From positions 1 through 37,014 of IMG/VR virus record IMGVR_UViG_3300018080_008431: a stretch of 37,014 nt of DNA; one strand, written 5' to 3'. The position numbers and the translations under genes were made by a program. The DNA is from a virus. Positions 6,556-15,229 of the stretch are shown piece after piece (the first letter of the stretch is position 1; each line of letters begins with the position of its first letter). The notes beneath the pieces were generated by a model that saw nothing but the letters and a program-made list of their open reading frames with translations, had not been told where the DNA came from and did not search any database.

Positions 6556-7802
6556 TTCTTTATTATAGCTCCTATCCCGCAAGGATGTACCTCACCAAAA
6601 TAAGTAGCATATCCCTTATGCTCCTTCATAGCGAGTACTTCCCTCCAAGCTTGACCGACCTCTGGCCCTATTATATCGTGGAAGATTATCAGCCCGTCTG
6701 TTTTAACCAATTCTTTATAATTATTATAATCGTTCATTACATACTTATATCTATGGTCGCCATCTATAAAGAAAAAATCAAATTTACTTGCTCCAATTAT
6801 TCCTTTTACTTCCCTAATCGTATCTGTCTTTTGTGAATCACCAATAATAAGATGAACTCTCTTATCATCCTTATATTGTTCTCGCAATCCCTCAATATAT
6901 CCCCTCTCGCCTGAATCTACTCCGACTAATAGGCCCTCCCTCTTATCTAATAGCTCATGCCAGAACCTAAATGTACCACCCCGAAATACTCCTATCTCTA
7001 ACCCTCTAACTATATTACCTCTATGAGCCTTAATAAAATTTAGTAAATGCCAGAGTTCGTGTACGTGCTGTGATGGGCCGAATTCCTGATGAGCGAATAA
7101 ATCATTAAACTTTTCCTTAGTTAGCTCTTGCTTCACATTCCATTGTCTTAATATCCTATTATTTATCAGAGAAAAATACCTGCTATCAAAACTTTTCCTC
7201 TCGGGAAAAACTATCACCGGCTCTTTGGTATTGTAAAAGATAACCATATTTTGCATATACCACCAACACTTATTACGGATATCCGTTTCCTTATCCCAAA
7301 AGTATGGCCTGATATCATATAATTTATATCCGAACTTCCCGAATATCTTAATCCAATAACTAAGATACTGCTCGTTAATATGGCCTCTCCCGCCCTGATA
7401 AGGTATGGCTGATGAAAACAATATCGTATTACTTAACTCTGTTAAGCCTTGCACAAATGATTCTGCCTTCTCAGGCGGTAAATGCTCTGCTACTTCTAAA
7501 CAGAGAGCTAAATCGTACTTATCATGATTATCATATCTCAATGGCTCGTTTAAATCTCTAACCACGAATTTATCTTGAGGTATTCTTAATTTATCAACCG
7601 GTACCCAAGAGCCATCAACTCCAACATAATCCTCTATCCCGTAAGTCTCAAAGACACGAAGCCAGTCACCCAGACCGCACCCTACATCTATTACTGAGCT
7701 GATAGGATACATCCTATCAAGAATAATAGGCACGGCCTCCTTTGCGAACTCTCTTGTAGTATCGCCGAATAAATCCCAATCTTTTTGTTCGTAATCACTC
7801 AT
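6552..7802 (-). CDS. Two-domain methyltransferase fusion
   Basis: I place the start at the ATG at 7802, overlapping the upstream stop by eight bases. Upstream TTG (7856) and ATG (7853) starts would add up to 18 residues. The 416-residue product holds two SAM domains. Domain one (about 30-200) has SVIDVGCGLGDWLRVFE and LCLEVAEHLPPEKAESF. Domain two (about 265-416) has RGLEIGVFRGGTFRFW, FFFIDGDHRYKYVMNDY and LIIFHDI, the Methyltransf_24 pattern also seen in the next gene. Both sites look intact. It may methylate two positions of one sugar chain. Confidence 0.75.
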   Translation of the reverse strand: MSDYEQKDWDLFGDTTREFAKEAVPIILDRMYPISSVIDVGCGLGDWLRVFETYGIEDYVGVDGSWVPVDKLRIPQDKFVVRDLNEPLRYDNHDKYDLALCLEVAEHLPPEKAESFVQGLTELSNTILFSSAIPYQGGRGHINEQYLSYWIKIFGKFGYKLYDIRPYFWDKETDIRNKCWWYMQNMVIFYNTKEPVIVFPERKSFDSRYFSLINNRILRQWNVKQELTKEKFNDLFAHQEFGPSQHVHELWHLLNFIKAHRGNIVRGLEIGVFRGGTFRFWHELLDKREGLLVGVDSGERGYIEGLREQYKDDKRVHLIIGDSQKTDTIREVKGIIGASKFDFFFIDGDHRYKYVMNDYNNYKELVKTDGLIIFHDIIGPEVGQAWREVLAMKEHKGYATYFGEVHPCGIGAIIKK

Positions 7803-8478
7803 ACTCTGGTAAATTCTTTCCTGTCCTTTTCTCAAATAATGCTCGGTCAGCATCAATTACTTTCTTTCTGTTTTCCTTCTCTGAACCAAACAATGTAGTA
7901 CCACCCCACATATGAACACACTTAGCTGAATCAACTTGAAGGCAGTTTAGATTTGTTTTCTCGAGTAGTCGGTCAGTAAATAAAGTATCATCAAAGAACA
8001 TTTTAAAGCCCTCATCAAATAATCCTACTGCCTCAAAGCACTCCTTCCTGATTAAAGCAAAGCATAAGCCCGTCTTAAACCCGCCTTGGTCATGGTAAAA
8101 AGAATAAACTTTAGCATAGAATATACCTACCGTCCTATTGGCTATCATATGATTCCACATTCTTTCTAATGCTCCGTTCTTGGTGATAAATACATCACTA
8201 TCAAACAGAAATACATTATCATAATTACCGCCATTTAACTCTTTTGCTTTTAATACTATCTGATTTCTGGCAGCAGCTATTCCTTTATTTTCCTTATTCT
8301 CAATCAATATATCATCCTCGCCTAATTCCTGCTTTAATAGCTGTACAGTGCCATCGGTTGAGCCATTATCAACTGCTATCACAGTCTTTTTTGTTTTACA
8401 AGATTGATTGAGGAAAAAGAAGAAAGGCCTAACTAATTCTGCATTATTACAAAATAATACGCCTACATTTAACTTCAT
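7795..8478 (-). CDS. Family 2 glycosyltransferase
   Basis: This 227-residue GT-A enzyme has VIAVDNGSTDGTVQLL (33-48), the classical GT2 donor loop, NKGIAAARNQ (64-73), and VFLFDSDVFIT (89-99) with the DSD metal motif. A later LFDEGFKMFFDDTLFTDRLL matches the region with the catalytic base (an ED-like acidic pair). No membrane helices are seen. It sits between the GT8-like gene and the methyltransferase fusion, with overlaps on both sides, and is part of one translation unit. Donor specificity is not readable. Confidence 0.85.
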   Translation of the reverse strand: MKLNVGVLFCNNAELVRPFFFFLNQSCKTKKTVIAVDNGSTDGTVQLLKQELGEDDILIENKENKGIAAARNQIVLKAKELNGGNYDNVFLFDSDVFITKNGALERMWNHMIANRTVGIFYAKVYSFYHDQGGFKTGLCFALIRKECFEAVGLFDEGFKMFFDDTLFTDRLLEKTNLNCLQVDSAKCVHMWGGTTLFGSEKENRKKVIDADRALFEKRTGKNLPEYE

Positions 8479-9380
8479 TGTTCCTCCTTCATACAGCAGG
8501 GGTGAACCCTGACGCCCTTTAATTCTGTTTTACAATTACAAGCTTTGAATATCTCTATCAATTCAACCTGAACCCTCTTATCCAATTTGTAAAATACATC
8601 CCAGAATACACTATCATTTACAAAGTGTTGCTTAAATGAATCAATATAGATTTTATGCTCGGGGTCTTTACATAATACTTCCCATCTACCCTTTATCCGT
8701 GAGTGGCCTAAATGTAGGCCGTGATATCTAAAAAAACTGTGCTGTGGATATTGAAGTCCTGCCAGAGATATCAGAACCCAAAGTGCGTGCTGATTATCTG
8801 GTCGCTTCCAAACCTCATTATTGAACTCGGGAGGCATACCATCCTTTAGTATCTCTGAGTATTTAGTCATTACGGGGAGCATCAACCTCAAATAGGGTTC
8901 TACCATGAAGAAATGTAAGCCCGTCATCCGATGGCCTCTGGTATCTGGCGGGTCTATCTTATCTGTATTTGAATAAGAAGTCTTATATCTTTTACAAACT
9001 CTCATATGCTGAGTAAATATATCCTCTTTCTCGGGAGTAAAGAGAATATCTATATCACCGATATAAACACACTTATATTGAAGAAATATCTCTGGTGAAT
9101 AAACCCAACGCAAAGTCTTGATAACATTACTATCAACTGGATAATCTGCGAACACTCCCTCTTTAATTGTTACCTTATCTTTCGGGCATCCGATAACCTT
9201 TAATACTTCTCTATTAAGAGTTTTTAATTCTTCCGACAACGAGCCTTTTACTAATATCAGATAGTCATATTCAGGATAGGAGCTTAAAGCACAATAAAGA
9301 AAGATAGGAATATACTGCTGATAATACTCTCCCATCACAAACATTGTTACCAATAAATTCTTCTGGTTTAGCATATTCAT
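8475..9380 (-). CDS. GT-A glycosyltransferase, GT8-like
   Basis: This 301-residue protein has an N-terminal LLVTMFVMGEYYQQYIPIFL, a middle VIKTLRWVYSPEIFLQYKCV, then YIGDIDILFTPE, where DID (109-111) is the metal-binding DxD. TGLHFFMVEPYLRL and NEVWKRPDNQHALW follow, as in GT8 and related enzymes that move sugars from UDP or GDP donors with retention. It overlaps its neighbours by four bases on both sides. The C-terminal tail contains four Cys. The acceptor is unknown, and the GT8 placement is by pattern only. Confidence 0.65.
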   Translation of the reverse strand: MNMLNQKNLLVTMFVMGEYYQQYIPIFLYCALSSYPEYDYLILVKGSLSEELKTLNREVLKVIGCPKDKVTIKEGVFADYPVDSNVIKTLRWVYSPEIFLQYKCVYIGDIDILFTPEKEDIFTQHMRVCKRYKTSYSNTDKIDPPDTRGHRMTGLHFFMVEPYLRLMLPVMTKYSEILKDGMPPEFNNEVWKRPDNQHALWVLISLAGLQYPQHSFFRYHGLHLGHSRIKGRWEVLCKDPEHKIYIDSFKQHFVNDSVFWDVFYKLDKRVQVELIEIFKACNCKTELKGVRVHPCCMKEEQ

Positions 9381-11134
9381 CTATTTATTTGCTCAAACTC
9401 CATTACTATTAAATCTAATGCTCCCTGCCTTAATATAGAGTGATGCCTGATACCCCACAAATGCATCTTCAATTTCTGATAGTCATCGCCTACTGGTAAT
9501 GATACAACTATTCTACCATCTGGCTTACATACCCGCTCAAGCTCTTTTAAGCCTTCAGCCATTGATGGAATATGCTCGAGGACTTCACCGCACATTACAG
9601 TATCAAATGAATTATCTGGGAAGGGTAGCTTTCTGACATCGGCATATTGAGCCCTGATGCCTTTCTTCTTCATCCTCTCTATCCGTATTTTAGAAACCTC
9701 GGTTGCCGTTACTGTATATCCTCTTTTCTGAAGTACCTCGACACAATAGCCATCACCGGCTCCCACCTCAAGTACAGTCTGGCCTTTAACTCTTGACATC
9801 ATAGTTTCAATTCTATCGTATTGCCAAGGACTGGCTTTATAATGCTTTTCGTCAAGCACTAATTCAAGAGCAAACTTTTCATTAACATCTGACTTATCAT
9901 ATCTGGGAATTTTCTCCATAGGTTTTTGCTTAAGAGCCTTTTGAATAGCTTTATAAACTATATCTGGAGTAATGCTATTCATACAAGGAACGGGGTAAGG
10001 CTTTCCCTTCGGACACTCCCTCCACCACATATCAGTAGTCCACCAACAATCTTTACAATCAGTTGTCGGCTCTACATTAACATTACATTCATATTCAAAG
10101 AATAGTCTTGAAGTAGGCCCAAACAAAACAACACTCCTTGTCGCCATCGCTCGAGCAATATGTACTAATCCTCCCTCGGAATCAATATGCAATTTAGCTC
10201 TGGCCAGAAATGCGGCCGTCTGCTTAATAGTACTTCTTCCTGCCATATTTATAGCACCCTCTATTGGTTCTTCACAGGAAGCACCTAACTGTATTACCTT
10301 TATTCCGTCTTTCTTTAATTTAGATACTAATTTTGTCCAATGCTCTGCTGACCAACACTTAGTCTGCCTGCTGACATCTGCTCCATTGTGTATTGTAATA
10401 TAATTATCACCCTCAAGGAGAGCGAGCATATCATAATCTCGGTCTTTCATATTGATAAACATATCATCTGGACTACCTACCAGATTAGCTGATAAGAGCA
10501 TCAAATCATACTCATTTAATTTAAATGTCTTGGGTATCTCGTTATTAGTGTAAGGAAAAGTATCATATAGGTCTTGATATTGCTTAAAAATATCATCTGT
10601 TATCTGCTTATCTTTGGCAAATGCCTTGTGGTCTTTATAATATACCTTAGTCATATACCGATTATCATAAACAATATCATAATCTTTGGTTAATATTGAG
10701 CGTTCAACAAAAGTAGCCCAAACTTTATTACCCACCTGAACCACTCTATTTACGTCAGGATGGCCTGAAATAATATCAGCACCACTCTTATCCCTGATAT
10801 ATAAAGTTATAAAAGACTTTGGATATTTTCTCTTAATAGCAGTAGCCAAACCTGCGAGAATAAGCGAGTCACCGATACCGCCTAATCTTATCGCAGCTAT
10901 TTTAAGATAGCCCTCGGGTGCGTGAAGTACTGGAGCAATAGATTCTGCTGTGTCCTTGTCAAGTTTATCTGGGAGTGGTAAGGGTGAAAGTGGAGTAACT
11001 TCTTCTGCTACTTTAGCGGTATGTACTAAATAATAAGCGAGATTATAATCTACATTATATTCTTTACCCGCTTCAAAATTTCTGTCACCGCATCCGTAGC
11101 TTCCAGTTTTATTTTTGAGTCTTATTTTTGGCAT
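9377..11134 (-). CDS. Family 9 glycosyltransferase fused to a SAM methyltransferase
   Basis: This 585-residue fusion has three parts. Residues 1-45 (IRLKNKTGSYGCGDRNF, KEYNVDYNLAYYLVHTAKV) look like a small phage head-associated fold. Residues about 78-400 are a heptosyltransferase-like GT9: IAAIRLGGIGDSLILAGLA, YITIHNGADVSRQTKCW, LHIDSEGGLVHIARAM, VVLFGPTS. Residues about 430-585 are a class I methyltransferase: TVLEVGAGDGYCVEVL, TVMCGEVLEHIPSMAEGL, GRIVVSLPVGD. Many Cys lie between the two enzymes (DCKDCWW). It is the first gene after the capsid gene. GT9 enzymes normally use ADP-heptose or similar donors. Here the acceptor may be the capsid itself, which is inference. Confidence 0.8.
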   Translation of the reverse strand: MPKIRLKNKTGSYGCGDRNFEAGKEYNVDYNLAYYLVHTAKVAEEVTPLSPLPLPDKLDKDTAESIAPVLHAPEGYLKIAAIRLGGIGDSLILAGLATAIKRKYPKSFITLYIRDKSGADIISGHPDVNRVVQVGNKVWATFVERSILTKDYDIVYDNRYMTKVYYKDHKAFAKDKQITDDIFKQYQDLYDTFPYTNNEIPKTFKLNEYDLMLLSANLVGSPDDMFINMKDRDYDMLALLEGDNYITIHNGADVSRQTKCWSAEHWTKLVSKLKKDGIKVIQLGASCEEPIEGAINMAGRSTIKQTAAFLARAKLHIDSEGGLVHIARAMATRSVVLFGPTSRLFFEYECNVNVEPTTDCKDCWWTTDMWWRECPKGKPYPVPCMNSITPDIVYKAIQKALKQKPMEKIPRYDKSDVNEKFALELVLDEKHYKASPWQYDRIETMMSRVKGQTVLEVGAGDGYCVEVLQKRGYTVTATEVSKIRIERMKKKGIRAQYADVRKLPFPDNSFDTVMCGEVLEHIPSMAEGLKELERVCKPDGRIVVSLPVGDDYQKLKMHLWGIRHHSILRQGALDLIVMEFEQINR

Positions 11135-11148
11135 ATTGGATTTTAGTA

Positions 11149-11189
11149 ATCAGGGAGTAGGAGAAGCTTGGCAACTCCTACTCCCCGAT
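11149..11189 (-). terminator. Strong hairpin just after the major capsid gene
   Basis: GGGAGTAGGAG (11153-11163) and CTCCTACTCCC (11175-11185) form an exact 11-bp stem with an 11-base loop. Flanking ATC/GAT can lengthen it. It lies 10 bases past the capsid stop. The minus-strand side has no clean T-run. It may reduce read-through into the glycan genes or protect the capsid mRNA end. Confidence 0.6.
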
Positions 11190-11198
11190 AATTTCTAA

Positions 11199-12155
11199 TT
11201 AAGCACTATGTTTAACATTAGTAGCCTTAACTGCTGCTGTTTCTTCTTCAAGTTTAACATCGGCTCTTAATGTCATAGTAACCTCTATAATTCTCTTGCG
11301 TGGTTGACGCTGGAATTCATACGTAATATCCCTGTGAATACCGAACACGATATTCTTAGGATTGATTAGAAGGGCCTTACTACCATTAGTAGTACCAGTA
11401 CCTTCAGTAATGGTTTCAGTAACGATGCCCGGCACCTTAACTACTGGAATACCATTATAGGCAGGCTGTTTAGCTTCAATGAGGTAACGAACAAAAGCTT
11501 CGTTAACACCCTTATCTGCCAAGGCCTTAACATAATCTAATCTTGATAAATGAGATACATAGAATCTCATCTTTGACTCATCGACATCGATGTACTTACT
11601 TGGCATCTTTTTCAAGATTTTGTTTAGTACTGTGTCACTCATTGTAGCTGCAAGAGCATCATAAGTGTAAGTACTAATTTGCTTAAAGACACCATCAAAG
11701 ATGTCTAAATAAGTGCCTGTAGCACCTGCTGAATCACCATTAAGAATTAGCTTATCCAACTCAAAAGCTACCTCTTTATTGGTTAAATTAAGGATGGTCT
11801 GGAATAGGCCATCGCCTTCTATATTATCTTCAAGTGCGTCATAACCTAAGTCAATCGCACAGATAATCTCTTGTGCATCCAAAGTAACTTTGGATGTGGT
11901 TGGTTTTGAAGTGGTTGTCGGCACAACGCCAACAGCGTTTGGAATTTGTAAGATATCACTTGCATAAGTGATTTTATCTATTTGTCTTTTGTTTGCCTTC
12001 ATTGGCTCTCTACGACACTCTGGCAGTATTATCGAATTGTCTATGACACCCTGAACAAACTTCGCAGCTTGGTCTGGATTCAATAGACCACCAGTTAAGT
12101 CGGAGGTTGTGAAGGCTTTTTCTAAAATTTGGTCAATTGTCAATCTATTTTCCAT
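11199..12155 (-). CDS. Major capsid protein, HK97 fold
   Basis: This 318-residue protein is the probable shell subunit. It follows the protease and scaffold genes, has the length of HK97-type capsid proteins, and carries typical stretches. These are an N-terminal helix, then ITYASDILQIPNAVG, then a DLGYDALEDNIEG helix, ELDKLILNGDSAG, a central FYVSHLSRLDYVKAL spine-helix region, YNGIPVVKVPGI, and the P-domain end ITYEFQRQPRKRIIEVTMTL. A good RBS (AAGGAGGAATTGAG) precedes the ATG. The N-terminal 50 residues may be cleaved by the upstream protease, which I cannot show. Confidence 0.85.
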   Translation of the reverse strand: MENRLTIDQILEKAFTTSDLTGGLLNPDQAAKFVQGVIDNSIILPECRREPMKANKRQIDKITYASDILQIPNAVGVVPTTTSKPTTSKVTLDAQEIICAIDLGYDALEDNIEGDGLFQTILNLTNKEVAFELDKLILNGDSAGATGTYLDIFDGVFKQISTYTYDALAATMSDTVLNKILKKMPSKYIDVDESKMRFYVSHLSRLDYVKALADKGVNEAFVRYLIEAKQPAYNGIPVVKVPGIVTETITEGTGTTNGSKALLINPKNIVFGIHRDITYEFQRQPRKRIIEVTMTLRADVKLEEETAAVKATNVKHSA

Positions 12156-12199
12156 TTCTCAATTCCTCCTTGTTCTCAAAAAATTATGCCTTCGACTAA

Positions 12200-12670
12200 T
12201 TAGCCTCTAACAGCTTTGCCGAACGGGTCTTTCTTAACCTTGTCTGTTGACTCCTCCTCGCCTTCAATAGAGGTTCTCACCCCGTACTTCTTGCCAAGAG
12301 CATCAATGATTTTCTTGAAATGACCTGTTATGGTCTCGAGGTTAGCAAATCTCTTTTCGAGTGCTTCCTCTTTCTCTTTCTTTTGGGCTTCGATTTCCTC
12401 GGCTTCCTTCTTTTGCTTTTCAGCAAGTTCGGCTGCTTCGGCTTCCTCTGCCTTTTTCTTTTCGGCTAACTCGGCTTCTTGAGCTTCTTGCTCCTCCTTA
12501 GCCTTTTTCTCAGATTCAATCTTTTCAGCTTCAATCTGAGCTTTTTCTTCCTCTGTCAATAATAGTTTGTGTTCTTTCAGAGTTGTCTCAATTAAATTTT
12601 GTTTTTGTGTGATTACTTCGACAGAGGCAGATATTGTCTGAAGTTGCTCTAAAATTTTTTCCAATTCCAT
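12200..12670 (-). CDS. Probable nested scaffold protein from an internal start
   Basis: Within the preceding gene and in the same frame, ATG at 12670 (Met249) has AGGAGG eight bases upstream, as strong as any start in the window. The product would be 156 residues, MELEKILEQLQ onward, almost wholly coiled coil. This mirrors lambda, where the scaffold Nu3 is made from an internal start within gene C. Use of this start is inferred from the RBS and domain boundary. Confidence 0.5.
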   Translation of the reverse strand: MELEKILEQLQTISASVEVITQKQNLIETTLKEHKLLLTEEEKAQIEAEKIESEKKAKEEQEAQEAELAEKKKAEEAEAAELAEKQKKEAEEIEAQKKEKEEALEKRFANLETITGHFKKIIDALGKKYGVRTSIEGEEESTDKVKKDPFGKAVRG

Positions 12671-13414
12671 CGTACTTGCCTCCTGTTTACTTTTAGAATA
12701 TCTTGCTTCAGCTTCTTCCGTCATCTCTGATAGCAAGGTGATAGCTTCTTTTAACTTTTGCAGGCGACTGCGGGATATAATTCTGCCTGCTTTTTCAACC
12801 TGAAACTCCCGCTTATTTGCGATTACCTCATCAACATTATCAACGATAAACTCTTGGAATTTATTGCTGATACCAGAGATAACCTTATCTGGCTCTTTCA
12901 AACGATTATAGCTCGTCATCACGTAAGCCATAGCCGCCTTCATATACGAAAATGATTCATAGATAGCAGCAACGCTCAAGCCTCGGGCAAAAGGCTTCAT
13001 TATTTCTTCTTTAGTGAGTTTCTGTTCTTCGGCATCTTCCTGCTTCTCTATTGACATCTTCGATAGTACATCTATCAATATGGATTCAAATTCACCAAAA
13101 GATGATTTTAAATCCTTAATAGAAATCGTTTCGTATAGGGCATCCCATACTTTTTCTTCTAAAACTTCTACTGCAGCTTGAGTGGCTTTATAAAGAAAAG
13201 CCTCCTTAAAGCTGAAGGTAACAAGTTCTTTCTCGTAGTATTGTTCGACTACTTGGTATTTTTCAATATGTTCTGGAAGTAATTTATCAATTACTTCATC
13301 GTTTCGCCTCTTGAAGATAACCATCTGAGCATCAGGCACACAAGGCCTGTCAACAATAGCTATCCTATCAACTTTTGAAGCGTGTAATCTGTGTTTTGCT
13401 TTAGGTTTGGACAT
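12200..13414 (-). CDS. Prohead scaffold-like protein with XkdF-like N-terminus
   Basis: This 404-residue protein has three parts. Residues 8-36, HRLHASKVDRIAIVDRPC with VPDAQMVIFKRR, match the start of phage head maturation proteins (XkdF-like). Residues 45-240 are helical. Residues 250-360 are a long E/K/A-rich coiled coil, the hallmark of internal scaffolding proteins. The short end KKDPFGKAVRG is basic and could touch the capsid protein. No catalytic set is visible here. Protease activity more likely belongs to the preceding gene. A strong internal start at codon 249 would give the coiled-coil part alone. Confidence 0.7.
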   Translation of the reverse strand: MSKPKAKHRLHASKVDRIAIVDRPCVPDAQMVIFKRRNDEVIDKLLPEHIEKYQVVEQYYEKELVTFSFKEAFLYKATQAAVEVLEEKVWDALYETISIKDLKSSFGEFESILIDVLSKMSIEKQEDAEEQKLTKEEIMKPFARGLSVAAIYESFSYMKAAMAYVMTSYNRLKEPDKVISGISNKFQEFIVDNVDEVIANKREFQVEKAGRIISRSRLQKLKEAITLLSEMTEEAEARYSKSKQEASTMELEKILEQLQTISASVEVITQKQNLIETTLKEHKLLLTEEEKAQIEAEKIESEKKAKEEQEAQEAELAEKKKAEEAEAAELAEKQKKEAEEIEAQKKEKEEALEKRFANLETITGHFKKIIDALGKKYGVRTSIEGEEESTDKVKKDPFGKAVRG

Positions 13415-13434
13415 TACTCCTACCTCCTAAAAGG

Positions 13435-14205
13435 TTACTCGTCCTCAATCGGTGTCCTCACACCTGATATGCGAACAGAGAAGGCTTTATATTCTCCCGA
13501 GAGTACTTTATCCCATACCTCGGTATCATGGATTTTTATTGCTCCGAACCAAGTGCCTTTTTCTAATTCAGTACCATAATAATTTAAGCCATCTTCCCAA
13601 GCAATAGATGATTCTACTATCTCGGCCTTAATTATATTTTTGTGCATTTCATCAATAGTGCGATACTCAACAAGGAATTCGTGGGCTACCTTTTCGATAT
13701 CATCTACTGATATAACATCACCATCGTGGTCTGGCTTTTCTGGTACCAAAAATACACCATAAACTATTTGCTTCTGCTTGTCAATCTTTAGAAGTGACAT
13801 TTCAGATATTTTTTCTTTAGGCTTAATTCCCATAGTGAACTCCTCTATTTCTTTTGTCAGTACGAATTCACCCGACTCCTGACTTATATCAAACTTTTCA
13901 GTAGTACCTTCATCACCTTTATAAGTAGCCACTACTCCCAAGATAAAAGGCTCTTGGTCTACTTCTAATGGCTCAATCTTTTCAAGGGATTTAGTATGCT
14001 CTGATACCCACGCTTTTGCCTTCTCCATAGTCCATCCTTTAGATTTGGCAAATAAGTAGGTAATTATTTTCTTGTCATCAACACAATAAAGGCCTTTTAT
14101 ACCTTTTTCTTTTGAAACGATGATAGTGCGGATTTTATGGTTTGAATGTTTACCTTCTTCACCGCTTACAGGTACTCGAATATTTTTGTCATTTTGTTCT
14201 GGCAT
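13435..14205 (-). CDS. Prohead maturation protease, XkdF-like
   Basis: This 256-residue protein has a C-terminal domain (about 136-250) that matches the XkdF putative phage serine protease family (Peptidase_S78_2). It reads QIVYGVFLVPEKPDHDGDVIS, the DEMHK motif with H188, IVESSIAW with S199, KGTWFGAIKIHD and the closing YKAFSVRISG. The first 130 residues are a less conserved charged extension. It would trim the scaffold and capsid protein during head maturation. H188, E198/S199 and S243 are the candidate catalytic residues. The gene has its own promoter-like sequence and precedes the scaffold and capsid genes. Confidence 0.8.
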   Translation of the reverse strand: MPEQNDKNIRVPVSGEEGKHSNHKIRTIIVSKEKGIKGLYCVDDKKIITYLFAKSKGWTMEKAKAWVSEHTKSLEKIEPLEVDQEPFILGVVATYKGDEGTTEKFDISQESGEFVLTKEIEEFTMGIKPKEKISEMSLLKIDKQKQIVYGVFLVPEKPDHDGDVISVDDIEKVAHEFLVEYRTIDEMHKNIIKAEIVESSIAWEDGLNYYGTELEKGTWFGAIKIHDTEVWDKVLSGEYKAFSVRISGVRTPIEDE

Positions 14206-14223
14206 TTTAATCTCCGATATTCT

Positions 14224-14253
14224 ATTATATCATACAATATTATAAACGGTAAA
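14224..14253 (-). promoter_or_regulatory. Extended -10 promoter before the protease-scaffold-capsid genes
   Basis: On the minus strand TTTACC (14248-14253) and TATAAT (14224-14229) are separated by 18 bases, and TG precedes the -10 by one base. It shares CTATTATATCAT (top strand, 14222-14233) with the promoter at 4761-4794. It lies in the 55-base gap after the minor head gene and would boost capsid output. Confidence 0.55.
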
Positions 14254-14260
14254 ACACTTT

Positions 14261-15229
14261 TTATTCACCCGTCCAAGCTTCCGACTCCTGAATCTCCCGA
14301 GAAACAATTGGTACTTCTGAACACCTGCAACTAATGACTTCGCTTGCAGGAGCATTACCATCCATCGGATACATCATAGCAATACCCATTACATCAAAAG
14401 GTTCGTTAATGCCTACTATCTGCCCATCTGCATATTCGTGTGATGGCCTTGTCCTTTCATCTACCAATGCCATCCATTGTTTAGCATTAACTCCGTTTTT
14501 TGAATAAGTTTTGTGAGCCACAATAGATTGTGCTACTCCTGTTTCCGTTCTTGCTATCGTCATAGCCCGACCTTTATAAGTATCATCAAATAGGCCGTTA
14601 ATACGCTTTTTGACTTCATAGGGCGATAATCCCTGCTCCATATAACTTTGATAGAGTATTTCTCGGAATCTATTTAAAGTATTCTGCGAAATACTCCCAG
14701 TTATCCTTGCTCCTCTATTTGCTAATTCTCGGAGTAGGTCTGCGTTCTTCAGATGAAATGCCATATTAACACCAAGAGTATTTAGGGCCTGATTACCGCC
14801 AAGATTACCTGCCTTCTCATTCCAGTACATCATTACTTCTTCTATCTGCTCTGGTTTTACATCCCTTTCCCATCCTTGAATAAATCTATCTATCATTTCC
14901 CTTTCTTTCTTAGATAGCTTTTTCTTTTCATAATTCTGTGGGTTCTGGGAACGAGCATAAGCATCTAATCTTTCAAGAACTTTTTTCTTTTCAAAGAACT
15001 TTAATAAAGCTTTACCCTGTCGTCTGAACTCTTTATATACTGCTTTGTAATAGCCCGAGATTATTTTCTTAGCTGCTACTGTATCTCGATTACCCGAGCC
15101 TATTCTTCTTTTAGCTCGAATAACATACTTCTTAACACTTTTACTCTGCGTCCTCGGGATTATCACTTGGCTGTGGCTCGGGTTCAGGTTCTTCTTCTTT
15201 ACTTTCGTCAATGTATCTGTCTTTTTCAT
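14261..15229 (-). CDS. Minor head protein, MuF / SPP1 gp7 type
   Basis: This 322-residue protein has a basic, helical N-terminal 110 residues followed by the phage Mu protein F-like domain: RAMTIARTETGVAQSIVAHK, QWMALVDERTRPSHEYADGQ, and the closing SEVISCRCSEVPIV with its paired Cys. Proteins of this family sit at the portal vertex and help head assembly or DNA ejection. It follows the portal gene directly, as in SPP1. Its ATG lies 89 bases inside the portal gene, but GGAG six bases upstream supports this start. Confidence 0.85.
   Translation of the reverse strand: MKKTDTLTKVKKKNLNPSHSQVIIPRTQSKSVKKYVIRAKRRIGSGNRDTVAAKKIISGYYKAVYKEFRRQGKALLKFFEKKKVLERLDAYARSQNPQNYEKKKLSKKEREMIDRFIQGWERDVKPEQIEEVMMYWNEKAGNLGGNQALNTLGVNMAFHLKNADLLRELANRGARITGSISQNTLNRFREILYQSYMEQGLSPYEVKKRINGLFDDTYKGRAMTIARTETGVAQSIVAHKTYSKNGVNAKQWMALVDERTRPSHEYADGQIVGINEPFDVMGIAMMYPMDGNAPASEVISCRCSEVPIVSREIQESEAWTGE

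Noticed and set aside
6556-6582. TTG start of the methyltransferase at 6582
   Set aside because: The ATG at 6555 overlaps the upstream stop as ATGA, and the extra nine residues do not extend the domain.
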